Shown: positions 49,319 through 56,763 of the stretch, piece by piece | Layout: each line of letters begins with the position of its first letter | Numbering within the stretch: the stretch's first letter is position 1 | Assembly: GCA_944385905.1 (NCBI GenBank) | Contig: CALWZA010000017.1 | Span: forward strand, 1 to 64,000 | DNA length: 64,000 nt | Source of the DNA: an uncultured Clostridia bacterium | Lineage (GTDB): Bacteria > Bacillota > Clostridia > Oscillospirales > Ruminococcaceae | Reading direction: 5' to 3' | Program-made: the position numbers and the translations under genes | Notes under the pieces: generated by a model | Told to the model about the DNA's origin: nothing | The model's input: only the letters and a program-made list of their open reading frames with translations | Databases searched by the model: none

Positions 49319-49345
49319 TTTAATTAACGAAAGGTTAGATTTTTT

Positions 49346-50296
49346 ATGTCGGATAATCTTTACACAGTTTCAATGGCTCCTCATATTCGTTCAAACGCAT
49401 CAACGGCTTCAATCATGCTAGATGTCGCAATAGCTCTTATACCTTCGCTTGTCTTCGGAATTTATAATTTCGGCTTGCGGGCGCTTGCAATCATACTTAT
49501 TTGTGTGGTTTCATGTATTGCTTCTGAATATCTTTACGAAAAGCTGATGAAAAAGCCTGTTACAGTCGGGGACTGTTCCGCACTTGTAACCGGACTTATT
49601 CTTGCTGTTAATCTTCCGTCAACAGTACCCTTTTGGCTTCCCGTAATCGGCGGAGCATTCGCGATTATAGTTGTTAAAATGCTTTTCGGCGGACTCGGTC
49701 AAAACTTCATGAACCCTGCTCTTGCGGCAAGGTGCTTTCTTTTGATTTCTTTCGCGTCCCTTATGACAAATTTTCCTGTTGTGGACGGCGTTTCCTCAGC
49801 TACTCCCCTCACCTCTCTTAAGTCCGGCGGGTCGGCGGATTTGCTCAAAATGTTTCTCGGAACCCACTCGGGATGTATCGGCGAAACCTCCGCTGCCGCA
49901 ATTTTAATAGGTGCAGGCTATTTGCTTTTTAGAAAAGTTATTTCAATTAAAATTCCTCTTTCTGTTGTATTATCATCAGCCGCATTTATCGCCTTGTTCT
50001 CCGCTTTAAACGGCAGCACGGTCACCGTACCGCATCTGCTGGCTCAAATTTGCGGAGGAGGACTCCTTTCGGGTGCGGTTTTCATGGCGACCGACTATGT
50101 AAGCTCGCCGGCGACCGCCCCAGGAAAAATAATATTCGGAATACTTATCGGATTTTTAACCGCTCTTTTCCGAATATACGGAGGTTCAGCCGAGGGAGTT
50201 TCCTACGCGATTATCTTAGCGAACCTTACAACGCCTTTGATCGAAAAACTAACCCTTAAAAAAATTCCCGTTAAAAAGGAGGCTTTGGAGTCATGA
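49346..50296 (+). CDS. rnfD: Rnf complex subunit RnfD
   Basis: Integral membrane flavoprotein, 316 aa with about nine transmembrane helices. The covalent FMN site is T153 in VSSATPLT. It forms the ion-channel part together with RnfA and RnfE. Ends by overlapping rnfG by 4 nt. The ApbE gene downstream would attach its FMN. Confidence 0.95.
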   Translation: MSDNLYTVSMAPHIRSNASTASIMLDVAIALIPSLVFGIYNFGLRALAIILICVVSCIASEYLYEKLMKKPVTVGDCSALVTGLILAVNLPSTVPFWLPVIGGAFAIIVVKMLFGGLGQNFMNPALAARCFLLISFASLMTNFPVVDGVSSATPLTSLKSGGSADLLKMFLGTHSGCIGETSAAAILIGAGYLLFRKVISIKIPLSVVLSSAAFIALFSALNGSTVTVPHLLAQICGGGLLSGAVFMATDYVSSPATAPGKIIFGILIGFLTALFRIYGGSAEGVSYAIILANLTTPLIEKLTLKKIPVKKEALES

Positions 50297-50880
50297 ACGG
50301 CATTTTAAAGGACACTTTAAAGCTTTTTTTGATAACTCTTGTTTCGGGAGTGTGTCTGTCATTTGTTTATGAAATGACAAAAAAGCCTATTGCCGACGCT
50401 GAACTTGAAGAAAAAGCCGCCGCTTATAAAGACGTTTATCCTCAGGCAACAGGATTTTCGGAAATTGACGGCATTGATCAAAAGCTGTCATCATCAGCCG
50501 ATGAGCTTGAAGCTGCGGGAATCTCAGGCACTCAGATAAGCGATATTCTTGCTGTCAGCGACGGAGGATATGTTTTAACATCTTCTTCCTTTAACGGCTA
50601 CGGCGGTGAAATAAAAATCGCTATGGGCGTTGACCAAAACGGCGTCATAACCGGCGTAATCATACTTTCCATGAGCGAAACGCCCGGTCTCGGCGCAAAA
50701 TGCACCGAAGAAAGCTTTTACGGACAGTTCACCGGTATCAAGGCGGACACTGTCAAGTATTCAAAAACAGGAAAATCCGCTTCGGATGAAATCGACGCCA
50801 TCAGCGGAGCTACCAAAACCACTCAGGCGGTTACCGACGCTGTCAACGCAGGACTTTGGTTTGTCAGAAGCTTGAAATAA
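50293..50880 (+). CDS. rnfG: Rnf complex subunit RnfG
   Basis: Membrane-anchored FMN-binding subunit, 195 aa: one N-terminal transmembrane segment and an extracytoplasmic FMN_bind domain. The flavin-carrying threonine is T174 in ISGATKTTQAV. MSETPGLGAK matches the conserved loop before it. GGAGGC lies 10 nt before the ATG within the end of rnfD. Confidence 0.94.
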   Translation: MNGILKDTLKLFLITLVSGVCLSFVYEMTKKPIADAELEEKAAAYKDVYPQATGFSEIDGIDQKLSSSADELEAAGISGTQISDILAVSDGGYVLTSSSFNGYGGEIKIAMGVDQNGVITGVIILSMSETPGLGAKCTEESFYGQFTGIKADTVKYSKTGKSASDEIDAISGATKTTQAVTDAVNAGLWFVRSLK

Positions 50881-50921
50881 GTCAGGCTTTTATCAGTATG
50901 AATAAAGGAATGGTCAACGCT

Positions 50922-51638
50922 ATGAAAAATATTACCGAACGTCTTTACAACGGTCTTTTTAAGGAAAACCCGACTTTCGTTCTGATGCTTGGAATGTGTC
51001 CGACCCTTGCGGTTACGTCAAGCGCTTTAAACGGTATCGGAATGGGACTTTCAACGACTGCTGTTCTTATAATGTCAAATTTAATGATATCTCTGCTCAG
51101 AAATTTCATTCCTCAGAAGGTGCGCATGCCGGCTTATATAGTCATTGTCGCTTCGTTTGTCACTGTTGTTCAGCTTTTAATGCAGGCTTATGTACGCTCT
51201 TTATATGACACACTGGGAATATATATTCCCCTGATAGTTGTAAACTGCATAATACTCGGACGAGCGGAAAGCTACGCCTCTAAAAATCCTCCCCTTTCCT
51301 CGCTTTTCGACGGTCTCGGAATGGGACTCGGCTTTACAATCGGACTTACTCTCATCGGTATTTTCAGAGAGCTTCTCGGCTCAGGCACATTTTTAGGCAT
51401 GAATATCCCTGTGTTTACCGATAACTTCACTACGGTTTCTATTATGGTTCTCGCTCCCGGCGCTTTTTTTGTTCTAGCCTGCTTAACCGCTTTGCAAAGC
51501 AAGTTTAAAGCTCCGAGCGCCACCAACAGGAAAAATGGCTTTGCTTGCAGCGGAAACTGTCACTCATGCAAGGATTCCGGCTGCTCAATCCAAAAAAGCT
51601 TTCAGTCTGATTTAACCGAAAAGGAGGCGGCTAAATGA
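50922..51638 (+). CDS. rnfE: Rnf complex subunit RnfE with a Cys-rich C-terminal tail
   Basis: Integral membrane subunit, 238 aa, six transmembrane helices. The cysteines LGMCPTLAV and VVNCIILGRAE are those that share the membrane [2Fe-2S] cluster with RnfA. Unlike the usual roughly 200-residue protein, it has a cytosol-side or tail extension with C209, C213, C216 and C221 (ACSGNCHSCKDSGC), a pattern that could hold a metal or an extra cluster. The start at 50922 is chosen by homology (MKNITERL); AAAGGA is 12 nt upstream, directly before an ATG at 50910. Overlaps rnfA by 4 nt. Confidence 0.92.
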   Translation: MKNITERLYNGLFKENPTFVLMLGMCPTLAVTSSALNGIGMGLSTTAVLIMSNLMISLLRNFIPQKVRMPAYIVIVASFVTVVQLLMQAYVRSLYDTLGIYIPLIVVNCIILGRAESYASKNPPLSSLFDGLGMGLGFTIGLTLIGIFRELLGSGTFLGMNIPVFTDNFTTVSIMVLAPGAFFVLACLTALQSKFKAPSATNRKNGFACSGNCHSCKDSGCSIQKSFQSDLTEKEAAK

Positions 51639-52219
51639 ATTACTTTACAGAGCTTCTTCTTACCGCTGCCGCCGCCGCTCTTGTAAATAACGTTGTGCTT
51701 AGCAGATTTTTAGGACTTTGCCCGTTTCTCGGCGTATCTAAAAAGACTGAAACCGCATTAGGCATGAGCGCCGCCGTGTTATTTGTTATGACAATCGCTT
51801 CCGCCGCAACTTGGGTTATTGATAAGATGATTCTCCGAACTCTTAGCCTCACATATCTGCGTACAATTGTTTTTATAATCGTCATTGCGGCGCTTGTTCA
51901 AATTGTCGAGATGATTCTGAAAAAGAAGATTCCCTCTCTTTATTCCTCTCTCGGAGTTTATCTTCCGCTTATAACGACAAACTGCGCCGTTTTGGGAATA
52001 GCAATTGACAATGTTCAGAAAGGCCTCGGTTTTGCTGTGAGCATGGCGTCTTCGATAGGTACGTCAGTCGGATTTGGAGTTGCTATTGTATTGATGGCGG
52101 GTATCCGGGAACGAATAGACGGCAACAATGTTCCCGATTCATTTAAAGGAATGCCCATTGTGCTGATAACGGCAGGGCTTATGGCGATTGCGTTTATGGG
52201 TTTTCAGGGCGTATTATAA
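51635..52219 (+). CDS. rnfA: Rnf complex subunit RnfA
   Basis: Integral membrane subunit, 194 aa, six transmembrane helices, inverted-topology homologue of RnfE. The conserved cysteines are in FLGLCPFLGVS and TTNCAVLGIA. GGAGG is 8 nt upstream of the ATG, inside the end of rnfE. Confidence 0.95.
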   Translation: MNYFTELLLTAAAAALVNNVVLSRFLGLCPFLGVSKKTETALGMSAAVLFVMTIASAATWVIDKMILRTLSLTYLRTIVFIIVIAALVQIVEMILKKKIPSLYSSLGVYLPLITTNCAVLGIAIDNVQKGLGFAVSMASSIGTSVGFGVAIVLMAGIRERIDGNNVPDSFKGMPIVLITAGLMAIAFMGFQGVL

Positions 52220-52255
52220 CAATCAGCGGCTTTTCGGAAAGGAACGGTTTTTGAT

Positions 52256-53059
52256 ATGAATTTTACTGACATTATTATTGCCTCCGCTGTTGTCGGAGGT
52301 GTCGGTCTGCTTGTCGGTCTGATTCTCGGAATTGCGGGTGATAAGTTCAAGGTCACTGTAGATGAAAGAGTAGAAAAACTACGAATCGCTTTGCCAGGAA
52401 ACAACTGCGGCGGATGCGGATATCCGGGCTGCGACGGATTTGCCCGTGCTGTTGCCGAGGGAAAAGCTCCTGTGAACGGCTGTCCTGTCGGAGGAGCGAA
52501 AACCGCTGAAAAAATAGCGGAAATCATGGGAGTTAAAAGCGATTCACCAACCGAAAAAAAAGTCGCATTTGTGCGGTGTGCAGGAGACCGAAGCAACACA
52601 AGGCAAAATTACGTCTATGACGGACCTATGGACTGTCAGGCGGCATACTTGTCTCCCGGTCACGGCTCTAAAATGTGCTCATACGGCTGTATGGGACTTG
52701 CTACATGCGCTAAGGCATGCCCTTTTGACGCTATCAGAATGGTTGACGGTCTTGCGGTTGTTGATAAGGAAAAATGCACAGCATGCGGAATTTGCGTCGC
52801 GGCTTGCCCCAAAAACCTAATTGAGCTAATTCCCTATGATTCAAAATACGCTGTAAGATGCTCCTCGCATGAAAAAGGCAAAAAAGTCAAAGAAGCCTGC
52901 GACGTCGGATGTATCGGATGCGGCATTTGCGCCAAGGTTTGCCCGACCGAAGCTATTACCGTTTCTGACAATCTCGCTCACATAGACCAGCAAAAATGCA
53001 TCAGATGCGGAAAATGCGCTGAAAAATGCCCGACAAAAATTATCAGAACGCTCAGGTAG
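52256..53059 (+). CDS. rnfB: Rnf complex subunit RnfB
   Basis: Electron-entry subunit that accepts electrons from ferredoxin, 267 aa. One N-terminal transmembrane helix, then the NCGGCGYPGCDGFA cluster motif and four ferredoxin-type [4Fe-4S] motifs: CMGLATCAKACPFDAI, CTACGICVAACPKNLI, CIGCGICAKVCPTEAI and CIRCGKCAEKCPTKII. Cluster number suits a long electron wire. Last of the core rnf genes; the lipoprotein gene follows closely. Confidence 0.95.
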   Translation: MNFTDIIIASAVVGGVGLLVGLILGIAGDKFKVTVDERVEKLRIALPGNNCGGCGYPGCDGFARAVAEGKAPVNGCPVGGAKTAEKIAEIMGVKSDSPTEKKVAFVRCAGDRSNTRQNYVYDGPMDCQAAYLSPGHGSKMCSYGCMGLATCAKACPFDAIRMVDGLAVVDKEKCTACGICVAACPKNLIELIPYDSKYAVRCSSHEKGKKVKEACDVGCIGCGICAKVCPTEAITVSDNLAHIDQQKCIRCGKCAEKCPTKIIRTLR

Positions 53060-53126
53060 CGTTATAATGTATAAACCGCCTCCCTTTGTAAAAACTAAAA
53101 CAAAAAGTTTATTGGGAGGCATTTTT

Positions 53127-54206
53127 ATGAAAAAAATTATTGCCCTGCTTATATGCGCCGCAATGACCCTGTCGCTTTCCGCTTGCGGAAACAACGATGA
53201 GGATAATTATACCGGAACAACCGCTAAAACAACTCAAAGCACTACGCTGAACACTTCGGACAATGAAGAAGATAATGCGGTTCCTCTTAAAACAGGGATG
53301 TGCGTGATTAACTCTTTAGCGTCTTCAAAAAGCGCATCTGAAGATTCAGACGGCAAAATAAAGGCTGAATCCACCTTTGCCGCTGTTTTGGTTGATTCGG
53401 ACGGAAAAGTTGTTCAGGCTCAGCTCGACTGTGCGGAAAGCGAGACGGCTATTTCAATAACCGGAGAAATTGACGTTGAGGGCGGCACCGAATTTAAATC
53501 CAAAGGAGAGCTCGGAGACAATTACGGAATGAAAGACGCATCCGGTATTGACAAGGAATGGTATGAGCAGGCGGAAGCTTTCTGCAATTTTATTATCGGA
53601 AAAACCCAAAACGAAATTGCGGATATATCGCTTGACGAAAGCGGCAGGCCTGCCGACGCAGATTTGGCTTCGGGATGCACAATTAAAGTCGGAGCAATCA
53701 AAGAGGCGTTTGTAAAAGCGTGCGAATCAGCCTCAGACATGGGCGCAAAACAGGGCGACGAGCTGAAAATTGCAATCACCACGGTTGCTTCGGCAAGCTC
53801 AAAAAGCGCTTCGGAGGACGGAAACGGAAGCGTTGAAATAGACTCTGAATTCTGCGCTCTTACTTTAGACAAAAGCGGCATAATCTCAAGTATTCTGGTC
53901 GACTCTTCTCAGGGAGAGGTTGAATTCGACCTCGGCGGCATTATTGTTACCGACGTAACAAAGCCTTATCCCACAAAAAAGGAAGAAGGCGACGAGTACG
54001 GAATGAAAGCCGCATCGGCTATCGGAAAGGAATGGTATGAACAGGCAAAGGCTATTGAGCAATACGCAAAAGGTCTTACCGTTCAAAAGCTTTCCGATAC
54101 TCCCTTTGAAAACCAAAAGCCCGCTCCCGATTCGGATCTTTCCGCAGGCTGCACTATGAAAGCAGAGGGAATAATTGAAAACGCAGTTAAAGCGGCAAAT
54201 TCATAA
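53127..54206 (+). CDS. Rnf-linked lipoprotein made of two tandem repeats
   Basis: 359-aa surface lipoprotein (lipobox L-S-A-C, Cys20) with a Thr-rich tether. The mature part is a tandem duplication of about 150 residues. Each copy runs from ASSKSASED through GDxYGMKxAS, IxKEWYEQA and PxxDxDLxxGCT to a final helix, with one Cys per copy (GCTI and GCTM). I do not recognise a family with a known function. It lies between rnfB and apbE in the same direction, so a redox or assembly role at the outer face is plausible but unproven. The start has GGGAGG 8 nt upstream. Confidence 0.8.
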   Translation: MKKIIALLICAAMTLSLSACGNNDEDNYTGTTAKTTQSTTLNTSDNEEDNAVPLKTGMCVINSLASSKSASEDSDGKIKAESTFAAVLVDSDGKVVQAQLDCAESETAISITGEIDVEGGTEFKSKGELGDNYGMKDASGIDKEWYEQAEAFCNFIIGKTQNEIADISLDESGRPADADLASGCTIKVGAIKEAFVKACESASDMGAKQGDELKIAITTVASASSKSASEDGNGSVEIDSEFCALTLDKSGIISSILVDSSQGEVEFDLGGIIVTDVTKPYPTKKEEGDEYGMKAASAIGKEWYEQAKAIEQYAKGLTVQKLSDTPFENQKPAPDSDLSAGCTMKAEGIIENAVKAANS

Positions 54207-54237
54207 CATTTAAAAATATTGTGTAGGCGGTGACGGT

Positions 54238-55317
54238 TTGAAATCTAAAGCATTATTTTTTAATTCGCTGATATCCTCGGTTTTAATGTGCACAGTATTT
54301 CTTTCGGGATGCGGTGCTGAGCCGGCTGAGATTCAGCAAACCGGCAAAGAACGCTTTACTAAAACCTACCTTGATGTTTTTGACACTGTCACCACTGTTA
54401 TCGGATACGCTGAAAGCAGTGAGGAATTTGAAAATCAGGTTTCACTGCTTTATGAAGATTTAAAATACTACCACAAGCTGTTTGATATCTACAACAGCTA
54501 TGACGGTTTAACAAATTTAAAAACTGTAAACGATAACGCAGGCTTATCCCCTGTTGAGTGCGACCCTGAAATTATAAGTCTTTTAACCCTTTGCAAAGAT
54601 TTATATACCAAAACAAGCGGCATGACTAACGTTGCGATGGGCTCAGTGCTGTCCGTTTGGCACAGCTATCGGGAGCAGGGACTGGCTGACCCGGAAAACG
54701 CGAAGCTTCCGCCTTATGAGGAGCTTTCTTCTTCGGCGGCTCACACAAATATTGAAAATGTGACTTTAGACAGCGAGCTGAATACGGTTTTTCTCAAAGA
54801 CCCAGAAATGTCGCTTGACGTCGGCGCTGTCGCAAAAGGATACGCCGCGCAAAAGGCCGCCGATTCAGCCGCAAACCGTGGATTTGAGAATTTTCTTTTA
54901 AGCGTCGGAGGAAACGTGTGCGCTGTCGGATTTAAAGGTGACGGAACTTCTTTGTGGTCTGTCGGAATTGAAAACCCATTTGAAGACAGCAGAGATAGAA
55001 ATTTATTTGTTACGGAAATTTCGGGACTTTCGGTTGTTACAAGCGGCGATTATCAGCGCTACTATGAAGTTGATTCAAAAAGATACTGCCACATTATATC
55101 GCCGCTGACGCTTATGCCGAACGAGGAATTTAAGTCTGTTACAGTTATCGGAACTGATTCGGGAATATGCGACGGCCTTTCTACAGCGCTTTTCAATATG
55201 AGCTATGACGAGGGCAAAGATTTGATTGATAACACAAAAGGATATAACGCCATATGGGTTTATCCTGACGGAGAAGTTAAATACACGCCGGGCTTTCAAC
55301 GGCTGATTAAAAAATAA
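54238..55317 (+). CDS. apbE: ApbE FAD:protein FMN transferase, lipoprotein
   Basis: Attaches FMN through a phosphoester bond to Thr/Ser of exported flavoproteins; 359 aa, anchored by a lipobox (L-S-G-C, Cys25). Family motifs: DVGAVAKGYAAQKAAD, LLSVGGNVCAVG and YCHIISPLT followed by SVTVIGTDSGICDGLSTALFNM. Start TTG at 54238 with GGCGGTGA upstream. Its obvious targets are RnfD, RnfG and the FMN-binding protein encoded right after it. Confidence 0.93.
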   Translation: MKSKALFFNSLISSVLMCTVFLSGCGAEPAEIQQTGKERFTKTYLDVFDTVTTVIGYAESSEEFENQVSLLYEDLKYYHKLFDIYNSYDGLTNLKTVNDNAGLSPVECDPEIISLLTLCKDLYTKTSGMTNVAMGSVLSVWHSYREQGLADPENAKLPPYEELSSSAAHTNIENVTLDSELNTVFLKDPEMSLDVGAVAKGYAAQKAADSAANRGFENFLLSVGGNVCAVGFKGDGTSLWSVGIENPFEDSRDRNLFVTEISGLSVVTSGDYQRYYEVDSKRYCHIISPLTLMPNEEFKSVTVIGTDSGICDGLSTALFNMSYDEGKDLIDNTKGYNAIWVYPDGEVKYTPGFQRLIKK

Positions 55318-55358
55318 TCGGCGGTTTAGGGCAAAATTATCAAAGGAGGAATATTTTT

Positions 55359-55937
55359 ATGAGCTATCCGAACGAGGATTTCAGAGCAGACGGAAAAAAC
55401 AAGTTCGGCTGGCTGATTTCTGCCGCTTTGATGCTTATATTAGCCGCCGCATTAATCATATTTTCAAGATTTATTCTTTCCGCACGGGAAAACAAATATT
55501 CGCAGAGGCTCTCGCCCATTCCGGAAATTATATCTTATGAGGAAATTGATATTGAAGGCTTTGACAAGGAATTGTACAATCTCAGGGGAATTAAAAAGGG
55601 CTTTGATGCCGACGGAAATCTTGCCGCTTATATAGTTAAAACCTTTTCGGAGGGATATCACGGAAAGGTTGTGGTTGAAACTGCTGTGACGCCTGACGCA
55701 AAATATGCTTTATACATGAAAGTTACAAGTCAGGACGAGACCGAAGGACTCGGAGAGCTTATTATCGAAGAGCCGTTTGCTTCACAGTTTGACGGAATTC
55801 AGCTTCCAGTTCATTTAAGTATGGACGGAATGAGCGGCGCTCAGATTGACGGCGTTTCAAGAGCGACCTATTCTTCAAGAGCTGTTGTAGAGGCTGTAAA
55901 TCTTGCTCAAAGTTTAGTCAAAGATTTCTTTAAATGA
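55359..55937 (+). CDS. RnfG-like membrane-anchored FMN-binding protein
   Basis: 192 aa: one N-terminal transmembrane segment (about 19-39), then an FMN_bind-type domain facing outward. The loop QDETEGLGELI corresponds to the ETPGLGAK loop of RnfG, and the flavin site appears as VSRATYSSRAVVEAV with T170 as probable acceptor; the usual Gly of SGAT is Arg here. It is a second, divergent RnfG paralogue, following apbE by 41 nt with GGAGG ribosome site. It probably carries FMN and could pass electrons beyond the core complex. Confidence 0.85.
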   Translation: MSYPNEDFRADGKNKFGWLISAALMLILAAALIIFSRFILSARENKYSQRLSPIPEIISYEEIDIEGFDKELYNLRGIKKGFDADGNLAAYIVKTFSEGYHGKVVVETAVTPDAKYALYMKVTSQDETEGLGELIIEEPFASQFDGIQLPVHLSMDGMSGAQIDGVSRATYSSRAVVEAVNLAQSLVKDFFK

Positions 55938-55984
55938 TTTAATGATTTCGCAAAGCCGAAACTGAGGTTTCACCAAACAAAAAG

Positions 55985-56011
55985 AGAGGTATGAGTTTTC
56001 TCATACCTCTT
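55985..56011 (+). terminator. Terminator of the rnf locus
   Basis: AGAGGTATGAG, TTTT loop, CTCATACCTCT then TTGCTGTTTA: an 11-bp perfect stem. It also faces the convergent acidic-peptide gene. Confidence 0.8.
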
Positions 56012-56040
56012 TGCTGTTTAGCGATGCTATTAACCAAAAA

Positions 56041-56274
56041 TTAGTTTCTCTTCTTCGCAACTACTGCAGCAGCGCCTGCAAGAACGATAGGCATTGCGGC
56101 GAGAACAGCACCTGTTGTCGGGTTTGTATCCTCGTCGTCAACGTCAACCTCAACGTCGTCTCCAACGGTTACTTCTTCTTCTTCATCGGGCTTTTCCTCA
56201 GCGAAAGCTGTTACTGCCATTGCGGAAAATGCCATAGCACCTGCAGCCAAAAGAGCAAGCAACTTCTTTGTCAT
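56041..56274 (-). CDS. Tiny secreted acidic peptide with an NPxTG sorting-like signal
   Basis: 77 aa in three parts: a signal peptide (1-25, ending AFA), a mature segment with 15 Asp/Glu among residues 26-50, and a sorting-type tail NPTTG (51-55), a hydrophobic stretch and KKRN. This is the layout of sortase-anchored proteins, with a peptide of only about 29 residues left after both cleavages. GGAGGAG ribosome site 6-8 nt before the ATG. A TATAAT lies upstream on its strand without a good -35. It is divergent from feoAB, so cation or iron binding at the wall is conceivable; function unknown. Confidence 0.75.
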   Translation of the reverse strand: MTKKLLALLAAGAMAFSAMAVTAFAEEKPDEEEEVTVGDDVEVDVDDEDTNPTTGAVLAAMPIVLAGAAAVVAKKRN

Positions 56275-56493
56275 TTACAATCTCCTCCTTTTTGTTATCA
56301 GCGATCATTCTCGCCTTAATGTAAACATTATAACTTATTGTAAATCATATTTCTATTGGCACTTTGCACAATTATCCTCATTCAGTATTATGCTTTAATA
56401 TCAAATTTGACTCTGAATTCATCTTGCCGTAACAAAAATACTGTTCTGTCATAAAATAAAGAAAAAGTATATCACACATTTGCGAGGTATTGC

Positions 56494-56742
56494 ATGAAAA
56501 AGCACAACCTACGGTTTTTATGCGAAAAGAACCTGTCTGATCTTTGTTTAAACGAATCCGCATCAGTGAAACATATAAAATCCGGTACAGATATGTGCAA
56601 AAGATTCTGGGATATGGGGATTATTGAAGGTACGCCGGTAAAATGCGTTTTATGCGGCTCATGCGGATTAAAGGCTTTTCTTATTCGAGGCGCAGTTTAC
56701 GCTCTCAGAAAAGAGGATGCCGAAAACATAATTATTGAATAA
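56494..56742 (+). CDS. feoA: Ferrous iron transport protein A
   Basis: 82-aa SH3-like FeoA domain: LCLNESASVKHI, RFWDMGIIEGTPVKCV and AVYALRKEDAENIIIE match the family fold. It carries four extra cysteines, including CVLCGSCG in the strand region. GAGG ribosome site 7 nt upstream. It precedes feoB by 21 nt, in one operon. A TTGACT with a weak TAACAA 17 nt later is the only promoter candidate upstream. Confidence 0.88.
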   Translation: MKKHNLRFLCEKNLSDLCLNESASVKHIKSGTDMCKRFWDMGIIEGTPVKCVLCGSCGLKAFLIRGAVYALRKEDAENIIIE

Positions 56743-56763
56743 CTGCGAAAGGGCTTGTACATA

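Noticed and set aside
53067-53126. 20-residue extension of the Rnf-linked lipoprotein
   Set aside because: It places charged residues before the signal peptide, while GGGAGG directs the start to 53127.
56281-56345. TTACA/TTATAAT repeats before the acidic-peptide gene as a third PhoB-type site
   Set aside because: The units are about 10, not 11, bp apart and the middle one is the -10 itself, so the match is not convincing.
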